From Stratiolaelaps scimitus (Eukaryota > Arthropoda > Arachnida > Mesostigmata > Laelapidae), in the NCBI GenBank assembly GCA_019614645.1, contig JABWDB010000008.1, positions 7,564,001-7,628,000 on the forward strand: a stretch of DNA of 64,000 nt, read 5' to 3'. A program made the translations under genes and the position numbers. The notes below the pieces were generated by a model. The model saw only the letters and a program-made list of their open reading frames with translations, searched no databases and was not told the origin of the DNA. Shown here one piece after another: positions 31,752 to 44,744 of the stretch. Every line of letters begins with the position of its first letter. Position 1 is the first letter of the stretch.

Positions 31752-34543
31752 GGTAAAAGTGGCGGGGCACACTTGTGTCAATGCTCAATCCATTCGAGTA
31801 TTGCACTCTCGTCCGGTGATCCCAATGGGCGTTTTTCAATGTTTTCTCTGAGTTCATTCACGATTCAATCACTCGAGCCGTTGATCAATCGCTATCTAAT
31901 CGTCCAATCGTTATATGTCATCTAACACAACGAATGTATTTACATTTGGATCAGATACCTTCTCTTCCTACAGGTTGAAGCTGCACTGTCAGCTCCGAGC
32001 AGTTTCGTGGCCACCTGACCAACTTCATCATTCACTCACTTGCTGCCCTGCCACGAACGGTATGGAGGGGATAATCTTCTGGCTAATCCCCCTCCGAGAA
32101 GAATTAGTCAGGTAAACGTCACCTTCAACTCCTATCCGAACTATTTACCACCCGTCACAATCCGACCATTCTGCGCACTCAGTACATATCTGCCGGCGCG
32201 ATGCGTTCTGTCAGCCATCGCGATGCTCGTCTAAGGCCAACTGCACCACGGAAACGATTTGACAAAACGGTAGACAGTGCCGGCATGAGTTCGATTGATG
32301 CGACAAACATGATATTACCATCTTCGGGCATGAGCGTCTTAAGAGAGTAAATAAATACCGTGTTTTTTTTTCGAAGATGTCACAAACGGGCCACTTTCGA
32401 CACACGTTCCGCACAGTCGTCAGCCGACGGGGGCACAACCGTCGCAGACCCAGCCGGACTTTCAAGGTGATGTTATTTCAAGTTCCGAATTGACGCGGAA
32501 TATTGTCTGACTTGCCCTGCTATCGTGCGCTATTGTAACTCGTATGAAAAATAACGCCAACGATCAAATGGAGTTTTCGCTTCATGCACATTTCTAATGT
32601 GATGTAACATTTTTGTTTCGCGCTCTGCGGCCCAGTGCAATCGCTGGATATTGGCATGGGGATTTGTTCCCAGGTTGCCACTACTATGTATATGATAGTT
32701 ACGCATTTCCCGAGCGGAAGAATGAACACATTTCACGAGCGATATATCCACTTCCCGTTCCCTTCGTTGTCTTGTGAGTTTGTTAATAATCACCTGTAAC
32801 TAACTTCATCAAAGGTCTGTCCCCGGACGCAAAATTACTCAGTTAAACAAACAAATATGTAGTATTCTGCAACGCATAGGAGCTGGTGTGTGCTGTACAC
32901 AACTACGGTTATTTAGTCTGCTTGTCGAAATAGAATTAAGTAGTTCGGTTCCTTTGAATTTCTCCGGCTACGCCAGCCGTGCTATTGTTCGCGCCAGCAG
33001 ATGCCCGGTCATTTTCATTTTAGCGTCGACGGCGGGTGAATCAATCTTTTGCAGAAATTAATATTGGCTACCCTGTCGCTAAACCTCACTGTCCAAACAT
33101 TACATCGTTAGCAGACGTTACGGTCCGCCCGAGTCCATTGTCTTTTTAGATCGTCCCTCGCTTTCATCGACATCCGGCTCTCTCACTCGCTCTCCCGGGG
33201 CTAACTGTTCGCATCTATGATCCACCTATGTACGTTGTTGTATTGTTGATTAAAGTCGTATGATCCGTGGTTGTGCGTCGCACGTCCGCGCCTTTCTCAA
33301 CAGTTCACCCATCCCCTTCGATTTCGTTGGCGCTGATCCCGTTGTCTCTCTCGGCTCATAGCCATTACTTAAAATCACAAGTGACCGTGGCACAAGCAAG
33401 CAAATCCAACCTTAAGCCGATTACGACCTCGAGAGGAGCTCAGCCGTTCTTAACGGTAGCCAAGCGGTACCTTGCAGAATGGACTGGTCGGCCAGGTATG
33501 ACAATGACGAACTCGACAACGCGAAGAACAGCTTTGGCCTCAATATAAACATATGCGTGTAGTGCTTAGTTCTCGGTGTATAGGCCACGTTCACGGGGAT
33601 TCATAGGCACTAAGTGAAATACACAAACATTGAGCTGTACAGGGTGTACACTATTTCGTCAAACCGCTCTCCTTGATCGATAGACTTCACCATTAACTTC
33701 AGTGTTGAGCCGAATTCTGGTCAAGTTCAAGTTGCCGATACCAATGCTTGCATTAAGGATAAAGCAGCCGTCCCAATCAAGTGTGCAGCTACGCATAAGA
33801 CGGAACAGTGGACACCGATATATTTCACTCAGGACAATGGAGGCATTACAATTCGACAAGGGGTCCTGTAACTAACAATATATATATTTGCAATATGAGT
33901 GCGCCCAGGCTGAGTTCGTTAGACGCTATGGTAAGTCTCGTGCTTTGCCTCCGAACAACGCAACAGCATTTTCGGGTTGCGTTGCATGCAGCAGCTGCCC
34001 AAAGCAGCTTAAAGAGTAGATGTACCCATGGGACCTCGTTGATTGGTGTCAGCAAAACTCTCACGTGTGCCACCACGCTCGAAGCCACGCCGTGCCTGAG
34101 TGAGTGTGACAAGCGAGAGGACATTTGTCAGATCATCGTCTCAGACGTGGGCCATCATCGAAGGATCATGTAAACAGCATCTACGCATCTGGTACTCCCC
34201 ACATTATCCGGCTCGCTCGGTTAAATAAATTCTATCTAAAGTGAGTACTGCCACTGTTGTCATTAGACGCCGGCAGTGAAGTCGCGAGAGGAGAAATCCC
34301 CACGCCAACAGGAGGGGATTACATAATAAATAGACGTGTAATCCTCCTTCGTCCGGTTATGTTTCGATGTTATCCGTGACGACGACGACAACGACCCCTG
34401 TGCTCTGTCGAGTTGTTGTATGATATACTTATTTAGTTAGCGTCAGCGGAGCTGGGTGGTGGGGGACAGGAGAATCGCGGTTCTCGACCGTTGCCGGGTC
34501 TCCTGCTAAAGTCGCAGACGTGTGTTGAGCATAGGTGACCCAA

Positions 34544-34695
34544 AGGTAAGGTAAGGTAAGGCTTTATTGATTTATTAAAGGAACTGCATAGAATGCTTAA
34601 GTTCTCTTATACGTCATGCAACGGGATTCGAACCTGCGGCCCCTGGCTTTTTACAGCCAGACACTCAACCGTCCAAGCCACCGCGCTGACGGTTG
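34544..34695 (-). repeat. SINE family A, tRNA-derived with LINE-like tail
   Basis: Read on the minus strand, a tRNA-like head has box A GTGGCTTGGACGG, an anticodon-type stem CTGGC...GCCAG, and box B AGGTTCGAATCCC. It is followed by AGAGAACTTAAGCAT, GCAGTTCC and TTTAATAAA, the same ordered words as at the 3' end of the LINE at 13532-13600. It finishes with a (CCTTA)n tail of four units. The pol III boxes give it a promoter, and the LINE-like tail is the likely recognition site for the LINE reverse transcriptase. Confidence 0.8.
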
Positions 34696-34699
34696 GTAA

Positions 34700-36465
34700 A
34701 TTACCGACTGTCGTTTGGGGCCGTTGCCATTTAACAGCACCACCTCGATTGTTTTTGCTTGTTCCGCTCTTTCTCTCACTCTCTCTCTCTCTTTTCCTCT
34801 CTTCCTGCCATCCTCCTTCTCCACTGAGTCCCCAGCTCGGGGATTTTCTCTATCGTTAGGGTTGTTTTTCTTCAGTTTCTTTTTTGTCTATTCACAACAA
34901 ACCGCACGGAAACAAAGTAGCTTACCCATACTGGTTCTGCGATAGCGGCGCGAGAGGAAGGCAGCCCCCACGCCCATAGGCAACGTGGGCACGTCTTAGC
35001 GCTCACTCCGACACCTCCTGCTTATACTTTCTGAATCATTTAGCGGTGAGTCGTCTCCGAACGTCTTAGTGTCATCCGCTGGATGGCACAGAGGCGGGTG
35101 GACAGGACAGACATCTGGCAGTTGACCGATCTACACACATATATATATATATATAAGTGGTAGTAGGCTTATGGTGCTCCTCTTGGCGTGCTCTTGACTT
35201 ACGGCGGTCAACAGCCTTCGTAAGTGATTTTCAAGGTAAGTATTGGGTAGCAAACGACCTCGCGACCATGCTGTTGTCGGCATGACTTTCGTTTCCAGTG
35301 CATTATATTCTAGAATAGTTGCTGGTCTGCCCGGCTGTCCTCCAGAGAAATAGCAGAAACATGATAGGTGCGCCACAAGCTTTCAGCCTCCTTGAGGGTC
35401 ATCTTTCACACGTGTGCAACGCAGAGCGAGAGAATTAGCAGCAGGATGGGGAACCACTGACGATACAAGTGGTTCTGCTGACGGCGGCAATACTTCTTGG
35501 GCCAGAAGTACATCCAAGTGTCACAACTTTCCGGAGGGGAGCAGTTGCTTCTCCAATGTAAAGTGTGAGTTGGGTAGTGAATCGTTGTGCATCGATAAGC
35601 GTAGTTCTGGTAGCAGGTAGGAAAGGGACTGTTGCAGACGAAAACTGAAAGGCAAGTCAGCGAACTGGAGAAGGATGGGAATGGGATACGGGCGCAAGGC
35701 ACGAGCAGGCATAGAGCTGACTCCTCAACCATTGCTCCTGCTGTTGCTTGTGCTGTTTCCACCCTGCTGGCCGAGAGCCCAGCATGAGCCCAAAGCGGCG
35801 ATGAGAGTTCCTTCAACGAGGTTGGTGATCAGGAGCCAAGACCCCTCGTCCGTTAGCCCGAGCAGCCTCCTGAGCTATGGGGATGGGCGAAAAGTTTTTC
35901 ACTCGGTGAAGTTTCTGCCTGCTGAACGGCGGCGTATGAAAGGGCCATGGAAACTCAGGGCAGAGCATGCGGCTGACTTCTTGGTGATCCATGGCAGGCA
36001 GCCAGCAAGCCATTCACCCATGGTCACTTTAAAAACAAAGCACTCTCTTTTTTGTCTATGTACCCGGGAGCGACTACGGCGCTGGCGAGGCAGGAGGCAA
36101 TAAAGGAGCGTCTCTCGAGCGACTGGGCCGTCTCACTGACATTCGAGGCGGGGCATGCGTCTATGGGTAGCCCTATGGGGGCATACGCAGTTAACGTGAC
36201 CTAGCAAGCGTACTTCAGCAGCGGGGCGGCTGGCCTGATGACGCGAACATGATATTAAAGCGATGCGCTAAAGAGGCATTAAGTAGTACTAATATAAGAG
36301 TTGGGGTTGAAGAAAAACAACGCGGCTTCCATCGGAGACGTAGGGAGATGGGTGTTAAGCAGATGCGTCTAGTTGCTGCGCTCTTGCTGTTACTATTATT
36401 CTGCTTATTTTTAGCACACAGTTCCAAATAGTTTGGGACTTGTGAACAGAGACAAAGGTGAATCT
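34700..36465. other. Stretch with many ambiguous open frames
   Basis: Pyrimidine-rich (CT)n tracts fill 34760-34900. A plus frame at 35675-36103 has a signal-peptide-like LLLLLLVLFPP core. A minus frame covers 35406-35816, and 35131-35376 (minus) also looks protein-like. Overlap on both strands prevents a reliable exon call. Confidence 0.3.
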
Positions 36466-36467
36466 TC

Positions 36468-36595
36468 TACCGATTTATTAAAGGAACTGCAATTTTATTT
36501 ACCGTGCTTAAGTTCTGGTATATGGCACTTAGCGCGGGACTTGAACCTGCACTCGAATCGAGGGTTAGTCAAATCGCTGCATCAACGCCAGTTGT
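36468..36595 (-). repeat. SINE family A, second copy
   Basis: On the minus strand: box A-like TGGCGTTGATGCAGCG, box B GCAGGTTCAAGTCCC, then CAGAACTTAAGCACGG, TTGCAGTTCCTTTAATAAATC. The tail matches both the LINE 3' end and the copy at 34544-34695, while the tRNA head differs considerably, so different tRNA-like heads share one tail. Confidence 0.75.
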
Positions 36596-36918
36596 ACGTG
36601 TCAGTGTATATGTATTGGGGTGAGCAATTGTGAAAGCTGTCACCCAAGCAGGTTATTAATTTCTAGTCATGAGGAGAAATCTAGAGGACCAGCACCGCTC
36701 ACTGTTGCATTCATTTTCAGAGAATCGCATTGCCAAACTTGGCTAGCAACGAACATCACTTGTAAACAACAACAATGGCCTTAAAAAGTTTGTGTTTTAT
36801 GAGGTTACGCCTGGCGGCCGCGGTACTGCAAATCAGCAGCATTGTAGCCTTATCCAAACAGTGTGTAAGTACGAAATGAGTTTGATTCTACAAAGGCAAA
36901 GTGTGTTCCCTGGTGTAA

Positions 36919-37101
36919 CTCGAGGAAGACCTCGTATCATCGTCTGCGGCAATGGAATTTTGTCGCAAAATTAGAATCGATTTATATTTGATGCCTGCAA
37001 AAAGAGGAAGTCGTGTGGGACAGCCTAAGGATTCGACCGAAACAGATACGGTGTCGTATATTGACAACGAATGTCTCGGGCCATTGAAGTTGTCAGTCTG
37101 A
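36919..37101 (+). CDS. Possible small terminal exon
   Basis: The frame is open from 36919 to a TGA at 37099-37101 (60 codons, with an ATG at 36952). The peptide reads like protein: AMEFCRKIRIDLYLMPAKR, then VGQPKDSTETDTVSYIDNE and a C-terminus LGPLKLSV. There is no clear acceptor, and an overlapping frame (37071-37319) also looks coding-like over its first half, so at most one is real. Confidence 0.2.
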   Translation, partial: LEEDLVSSSAAMEFCRKIRIDLYLMPAKRGSRVGQPKDSTETDTVSYIDNECLGPLKLSV

Positions 37102-37109
37102 AACCTAAA

Positions 37110-40100
37110 CGACTATCTTCGGGTGTATTGTGCGTCGAGCTGGACAATGCTGTCGAGGCGGATCTAGAAAAGATTGTTCGACGATCAATGGTGTTTTTCT
37201 TGATCTTATCTCCTCCTTCTCTCTCTCTCTCGTTCATAGCCGGAGATGACTCTAGGAAGACATTGTGTGGCGTTATACCAACCGGAAGTAATGGGTGCGA
37301 TATGGACTCCTCTAGGTAACCAAAGGGAAAACAAGGTATCTCTCACTATCCTTACCTCTGATTCGGTTTTTGATGCGATGGCTCTACCTCTCCATCGTCG
37401 GGTATTCTGACTTCCAACAGGCTTGCTAGACACTGCTCGCCAAGGGATACCGCTGGTAAACATCTCAGGTGTGTTCGCGAAACGGCTTTCGTGCCTTGTT
37501 GTGTATCTTTTCGCATTTTTCGGCGTTGTGTGGTTATTATGATTTGGCTTATTCAGATGGCATTGCGAATACTGTCAAAACGTTGCTCAGTGGCTGATCT
37601 CACAAAGTCAGCGAAGTGACCTTCGCTGTCGCTTGCCAATGTAAACAGTCACAACGTCGTACGTATGAAACAGTACACATTTGAGGTATTTATTCTGTAT
37701 CAGATTAATGTACGTGTCAAAAAACAGTCACACCAAACTACGTCAAAAAAATATATATATATAATGAAATATAGCACACCTTGTTTATTTATTAGCATGA
37801 GCAGATATAATATATCAGTTAAACGAAGCATAATCATGCATGCTAGGCTATGAGCACTCCGGACTGGCCTCACATTACTATCTGTCAGCCGTCTTCAAAA
37901 TAACTCAAGCGATTCTCAATCTACTCGACGTTTCGGCCTCATATTGGCTTCTTGATACCCCTTTTTTCAAAGTACCTGACCATCATAAACGGAACCTGTT
38001 GGTGAACGGTTTACTGCTAGTTGTGCCAGTGATTGCGGTATTAGTCTAGTGAAAATGTGCTTTACAGACAACAGGGAGATTGCTCTGTTTGCCTCTCGCA
38101 GACTACCGAGCGTCGCGTAAATGATTGCAACCGGACTGGTTGAGCTGCAGCGACCGCTATCATTGATATGGTGGGTTATTCGCTGAGGTTCGCCTTTTTT
38201 TTTCGACGAGATTTTCCCGCAGATTCAACAGCTCTTGGAGAAGATCTCTGTGGTGGTTGTAGCTACAGGACTCCGACGATCACTCATCTCAATCGCGAGC
38301 GAAGAATGAAATGCAGGTAGATTTTCCATTTCCTCGTTGACTCTCTCCTCCTCTCCGCCCCTATTTCATTCTGCGTTTTCGAGCTGTCACAGCAGATACA
38401 CGACAGAACACACATCATACTATTCAAACGTAGCCCCTGACCATGCTTCAGGCTCATGCGTCAGATCTTGTTTCGAAGGCGGCAGCAAACAACGAGGGGA
38501 TACTCTATCGCTCGGCGGACCACTCGGGAAGACGCCGCACACGATGACTTGGGATCAGGTCATTCGTTTTGGTAAAATTTAATTCACAAACATTGTCCAT
38601 ATATGAGCGACAGCGATTTCCAATTCAATGTTGGTGTTCCTGTGGCGCTAGTATGCAGCAAAAGCTTGGCAATTTGTATCGAGTTAGGTGCGGCATTTAT
38701 GCGGTTAGCTTTTCTCTCGCGGAGTGTCGATCAGAAGTCAACCGACACAGATTAGGCAATATTCGTGGATTGGCTTAGATCGATTTACGTCCGTCACTTG
38801 CATTTGATAATTTTGGCTGATAGCGAGCTCCTCCCCATTCTATGACGTACTATCCGTATCAGTCAGATTGTTAACATTTTGCCTACATTAAATTGACTAT
38901 TTATGCCTTCGTTTTTATGAACGTATTTAATGAACACACTACTAATATACGGTTTAGAAGGTATATTTTGGGGATGTTCTGTCTATACACGATCTCAAAT
39001 AGAAAACACACACATCAACGTACGACAGATACGCGCCACCCAGTCACACGGAGGCGCCTGGCTGCTTCTACCCTGGCCGAACAATGGACTTAGAGTAGTC
39101 GACCAATATGTTCATTTTCTTTCTCTCTCTCTTTTTGCTTTCGGTCTGCCTGTCTGCCAATCTCTCTCTCTCTCTATCAGCGCGGTGTTGGTTCTATTCC
39201 TCTTCTTTAACAAGTCTCGATGGCGTACCCATTTCAACAGTGGTCGGTAGCAACAGTAGCAACAGCAAATAGCGCCGCTGGCCTCAATAGGATCCCGCGC
39301 TCCGGGTCCGGTCGACTCGGCTGAGAGCAGTACCTTTTCACTGACAGGAGGTAGGCTTTCGGCCTATCAAGACATCATTCTGCTAGCTGCTGCCCTTCCG
39401 GGGCCTTCTGGCTCGCTTCTCACTCCGTCACCCCAGCAGATACCCACTCGACATCAACTTGTTACATGCATTTGTATGTACGTCGAGAGAACGAACCAGG
39501 GTCCGAAACACCGGGTCTGTACCTAGTCCTCTCCCAGTCTCACTATTTATCTCTCTCTCTCGTGCGCCGCGAACTGCGCCAACTCCGCAGAGGCGATCCC
39601 GGGTTACACGGCAGTGATCTTCTATACGGCATCATTAGACATCCATCTATTTCGAAGTTAAGAAACTTCCGCCCTTTGTGTCTGTGCGAAAGGTGTCGTA
39701 TGACAAGATGGACTCAACACAGCTGGTGGCTCGTTGATTGTGATATGATGTCGCTAACGACACTCGCTAGAACAGATTGTCATACTGCAGAACTGAAAAC
39801 TGGAACAAGAAAGAAGCTACTGAACAGAAGCACTGAGAACGGACCCGAGCCAAGCTTGTGACTCTGAAGTCACTTGCAATCTCAGTCATCAGGGTTGATT
39901 AGATGACTTCGTTAGATGTCATGATCCCCTCGAACTAAGTTAGTTATCGACAACTACTCATTTCAGGCTGTAGCGAGTCTGCATGTTGACGCTTCGGCAT
40001 GGTGTTGTTGTAGTGTGGTCTGTAATCGGTCGTCTGTGTCGTCAACGCGCCCTCAGGGTCGAATATAATCTCTAGGATACTTGTAGCAGTAGTGTACGCG

Positions 40101-43100
40101 ATTGAACAAACACTGAGTGTCTTACTTGAATGTCTAAAGAAAGCAAAACAAGGTAGGTAGCGTAACCAATGTGGCCGTTGAGAGGATGTGACTAGAAAAG
40201 AAGAGACGCATTTTGATGTCATTCTCGATTTCCACCCAAAGCAGTATCAGGCTAAAAGTGAGGCACACCTACACGTTTCACCATTCGAGTTGGGAGGCCC
40301 GTAAACTGATCAATCGGTGCAATCAATTCTTAGCAGTGTCGACGCCACTCGAGCGATATCTGGGCCATGTTGAGCAGCATTTCGTATTACAATGGCTTGT
40401 GTCCCTAATATAACTGGCAAAAGAGTTGGCCAGAGACCTACCGAGCCCGACCGCCAGCTCTGCCACAAACGCTAGCTGTGTAACTTGTCAGGGTTGTCTC
40501 ATGCGTTGCAAAGCAGGAGGGGGGCGGGATTAACAACGGCCAACGAAAGTTGTTAGATCCGGGATCTATTAGATCCTGGAGGAGACAAGGTCCCGTGCAG
40601 CCTTTCACTGCATGAAAGGGCCTATCATCAAAAGGCAGCGCGCTCCGCGTCATCTAGTTCTGGTGAAAGTTTCTCTATGGGTGCAGCCTCCGACTGATTG
40701 GTCCGAAATGTTAGCCAATGTGGGCAAACGTATATATATAAATATATATATATATATATTAAGAATACCAGTCTCAAACAACTGCACTAAAGATCTCTAA
40801 TGTACATTACCTTCTTCTTAACCTTATTATCTCCTGTATATTCGATGGACATGAACCCACAAAAACGTCTCTCCCTATTCATACTATATATCATTCAGTC
40901 ATACATCCTCTCAAAAGTCTCGTTCAGACGTAACCTGTGTACACAAGCAGGATGAATACTCTGGTGGAAGCGTCTTTTTTTTTAGATTTTTACGAAACTC
41001 GGCCGCAGTCATTCAAGGCTACAAGGCATCGTTGTCATCTTCGCATGTAGTTGCCGATTTCTGATCGTGTTCAGCGTCTCTCCGCTTCCTCTTCCGGATT
41101 CAGACTCAAGTCATGTGCCAGATTGCGTGTCAATCTGTCCGACGGTGTTTGAATGCATGTTGTGGTTGGTAAGTTAACAAACAAGACAGCAATATTCGAG
41201 CCATCTGTTCGCTCCCACTGGGGAATAAGGCATGGAGCTCAGTTGTTCCCCCACCTATAAGAGTGGTTCCACGCATCGCACGATTTTCTCGCGTTTTAGC
41301 GCAAACAACAATCACGTAGCAAAGACGAACAGTGTTGAAATCACACTTGGGTGATATGTGATGTTTACCTAATTGTTGAGAAGTTGAATTGAGGATGCTA
41401 ACAATTGTACAGACAGACTTATAGCTCAAACCTTGTCACAACGGGATAACTCTACGTAGAAACATCTAGAGTGCAGAGGATAAAGCTTCTTATAGAAAAG
41501 GTATTGTCCCGAAGTCCACCGACGCGTTTCATTGGCATTGTAACATGTTGAAGGATTTCGACGACCTTCATCTATTTCAAAGGATTTCTGGTTTGTGCCA
41601 TTTTAACTATATGACAACCCATACAATAGTGCAATGGTGCAGTAGCCATTTCCATCATCAAATTCGTGACGCTTTGAACAATTGCGTCCTTCAGACTCAG
41701 ATGGAGTAACTTATAACTCCTATAACTATTACGGCTATAATGTAATAAACATTTAATTTCGTCCTGTACTACTGAGTATGTGTCTAAGCTATTAAATAGC
41801 GTTAACCCTATTCAGGAAAAACATCGATTCCTCACGAAGGCGGAATGATACTATACTCACCTACTGGCTTAAATAGGTCGAGGTACTTAGGGCGAGCTAA
41901 GGCGTCTAGCGAAATCCGTTTGTGGAGAGGTCCTTTCCTGAATATGGTCTTCGGCGTTTTTTTTCGCTCCTGGCCACATCCGGCACAGTTGTTGAGTCAG
42001 CGTCATGTCAGCAAACGTAGCAAGAGCAGCTGCCGCCACGACATATTCCTTTCTTGATGTGGCTTCTACCGAACCAGAGTGTTGAGCATAATCCTCGTGA
42101 AACTTAGCTCGATATTGCTGCCCATTTCAGTCGTGTATGGCAACATTGTATAGGCCCGCGATGTTATGGAATATGTCAAAGATGAAAGCAGTAAAGATTA
42201 TGGAACATTTCGAATCGGCACAGATACGAACCCGTCAGAATGGGTGCATTAACCTCGAGTGTGCGCGTTCACGAAGACACCGCCTTACTGCAACTCAAAC
42301 ATATGTGCCAACGCAGGATAAGCGGGTGATGACACCAAAGGAGGATTCTTGTTACACTCGCCCTCTCTATCGCTATCGTATATATTTAGCCAGACCATAC
42401 ACCTGAGTATCTTCGACGACCCGTTAACCGGAGTGCATGCCGAAGAAGCGGCGCCTATGCAAGGACAGCGTTGTACTGTCGAGCGGTTTCACGACAAATC
42501 CGCGTCCCTAGTGCGCGCACCATGCACAGCATCAGCATATAACGGTAATTTAATAGGATGACTATGTTAGCCTGCTGACTAAGAAAAAGGATGACAAAGC
42601 TATACACGACATGCGTAGTGGGCTCGTGTACGTCACTAATGCATGCAGGCGCTCGCCGACGGAAGACACTTTGCATAAGATATTGAGGTGCGGGCAGCTG
42701 TGCTCCTTCAGAAAGCGAAACGTGGCAGAGGCGGCCAGATTAGCCAAATGCTATAGCCTCAACGTGTGGACGTAAACGGTTTGCCTTGTCTATGCAGGAT
42801 TGCACTCTGCTTTTGGCATCGCCTGCGACTGCGCATGTGACAGCCTTCGCACGTGTGCATCGGCGAGGTTGACCAACAACTATGGGTATTTCTTCCACGG
42901 TGTATCTTGCTAACTTTCGTAGGCACATCAAATCTATGGTACGTTGTGCGTTACATCTGTCGAGAAAGGCTATGTCACCTTGCTTCTGGGCACTCAATCG
43001 AGTTTGAACTCTAAACGACTTTCGTGTTTCTCTGTAAGTGGCACGTTCTCATCTCGTAGATAAATGGCTTAGAGGAAATCTTTTGCGGTGTGTAGGCGGC

Positions 43101-43650
43101 TGATTGGGTCCGTCAGAGACCGTAATCATGTGCAAAAGGAAAGAAATATTCAATAGAATAGGATCGCCTTCTTCTTGAAGAAGTGAACGCAGACTTAAAG
43201 GATCGGATGGACGACACTGTCAACCATACCTATATGTTCCTGACAGGCGACAATGAACGATAAGGACGGAGTATCCCCCATAAAGTAGCAAGCAGTAAAA
43301 GGAAAAAGACTGATGGGGATACCGTCATTTCTACAACAAAAAAAACAGGTGGCTCCATACTTATCGACCGCTGTATTAGTTTAGCATTAATTAACACTGC
43401 TTTTTTGGCTTTCCTTAAGAATTACATAGCTATATGTCATTGTAATTAGAATAAATTCCAAGGTAGTTGGATTGGCTGAGGTTCCAATGAACTTGTTGAA
43501 TTACAAGGCTTTGCACGTTTAGAATAACATATCTGCCCGTGTCTTATTTTACCTCGTGAATCAACCTTGAGACTATGGGGTATGAGCTAAATATAATATT
43601 TAGAGTAAAATATGGCCTTGTTTGTTTATGTTCACTGTAAAAATTATAAC
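37110..43650. other. Long non-coding stretch
   Basis: I find no exon with both splice signals. Present are (TA)n near 37750-37762 and 40730-40760, (CT)n at about 39120-39175 and poly-T runs (38208-38217, 40976-40984). The plus frame at 39466-39861 is moderately long but unsupported. Confidence 0.35.
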
Positions 43651-43656
43651 AACATA

Positions 43657-43800
43657 ATGGATGCACGGGTTCGATCCCCACCATTGCACATTTGCATTTA
43701 AAGGGGTTGTCCGTCTTATGAAGCAATGACGAAAGCAGTTGTACCGTGGACGTTATAATAAATGTTTGCTGTGAGTCAGCCCGGAAAATGTATTCAATAC
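43657..43800 (+). repeat. SINE family B, copy lacking box A
   Basis: It starts at GGATGCACGGGTTCGATCCCC (box B intact) and continues through CATTGCACATTTGCATTTAAAGGGG, GTCCGTCTTATGAAGCAATG, TACCGTGGACGTTATAATAA and GTGAGTCAGCCCGGAAAA. The 5' part of the tRNA head is missing. Confidence 0.75.
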
Positions 43801-44278
43801 AACGGATTATCCGGGTAACCATATCTCCTGGTGCAATTTAGCTTAACATGGCGTTTTTGCCGATATGTTACACATGAGCACACACACACACACGCGCGCA
43901 TACACCCACGGCCACCATCATGATTAGCTGCGGCCGCCGCGGACGCCGAGGAAGACACCGATACCATTATCAAACTAGCGGCATATGGCTACCGGAGGCC
44001 GGCAGCGTCCAGGCGAGATCCGAAACCCTCTGGTCTGGCTGCTAATTGGTCATCGTGCGTCGACTCCCCGGCAGTCACCGAACAGAAGCCGTTGCCTTCG
44101 GGCCGAAAACCGCTAGATGGCCTGAATACAACAAGTATCTGGACAGCTCTTCCTCGGGCACCCCTGCGTGCAATCAGTCCACAGTCAACTCCGAGCAAAT
44201 CGATCTGAACCATGTGCGAGCATTTAGTCTTAGGTACGGATAAATTGTTGGTCGGCACTTTGTCTTGTTCTAACCCAA

Positions 44279-44740
44279 TCACCCAGTCGAACTAGCCTCC
44301 TTGTCGTCGTTGGGCAACGACGTGAAAATGACCGCACATGCGCCCCAAGAATCCATTTTGGTGTTGTAGTACACAAGCGTTCTGTTATCAGGCCGAGGGA
44401 GGCTGGGACTACTTTGTGCCCCCCAGGATAGGAGCCGACCTACGAACAGATCAACGGTCCGCAGAGAAATAACCGCAATCCAAATACACACACACACGCA
44501 AACATACCTGATCAGGAGGACAGAAGCAACTCCCAATACAGCGAGGGCAGCCGGTCTAACTATGCTCAGACCGGCTGTGTCGGTGGCCTGATGAACGTCA
44601 TATGGCATGTGGGCCATGCTGATGGATAGCTCTCGATTAGGCAGAGCGAAGACCAACGGAATACGGAGCGAATAGGAGGTTTCGTTGACCGACGTTATGT
44701 ATTTACAACGGATTGGGATTCCGTTCCGACCTCCATGGCC
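44279..44740 (-). CDS. Candidate exon, secreted/membrane-like protein
   Basis: On the minus strand the frame is open from about 44740 (AG at 44742-44741). The peptide includes GIPIRCKYITSVNETSYSL, RIPLVFALPNRELSISMAH and a hydrophobic AALAVLGVASVLLIR. A consensus donor ATCAG/GTATGTTTG begins at 44507, so the exon may end at 44508. The same frame also continues through a (CA)n run to a stop at 44281-44279, adding CVCVCVCIWIAV and a polar tail. The spliced version is more usual. The unspliced one would extend the hydrophobic stretch into a full membrane span. A further coding-like frame lies downstream at 43989-44180. No family recognised. Confidence 0.4.
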   Translation of the reverse strand, partial: GHGGRNGIPIRCKYITSVNETSYSLRIPLVFALPNRELSISMAHMPYDVHQATDTAGLSIVRPAALAVLGVASVLLIRYVCVCVCIWIAVISLRTVDLFVGRLLSWGAQSSPSLPRPDNRTLVYYNTKMDSWGACAVIFTSLPNDDKEASSTG

Positions 44741-44744
44741 CTAC

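Larger units (their letters stand above)
30070..34540. other. Non-coding stretch with a CpG-rich patch
   Basis: 30200-30780 is CG-rich, with several frames open on both strands and an NRF1-like palindrome at 30718-30729, so it may hold a promoter. The rest is unremarkable. The frame at 31671-31925 overlaps a decayed tRNA-like segment. At 33895-33930 a 12-codon ATG stretch runs into a GTAAGT donor; it is too short to call. Confidence 0.35.

Noticed and set aside
33636..33870. Possible second MITE starting TACAGGGTGTACAC
   Set aside because: The candidate right end (GTCCTGTA) matches for only about six bases, which is too little.
35675..36103. Secreted protein suggested by a poly-Leu core
   Set aside because: The Leu run comes from a CTG/TTG-rich repeat, the opposite strand is equally open, and no splice or poly(A) signal fits.
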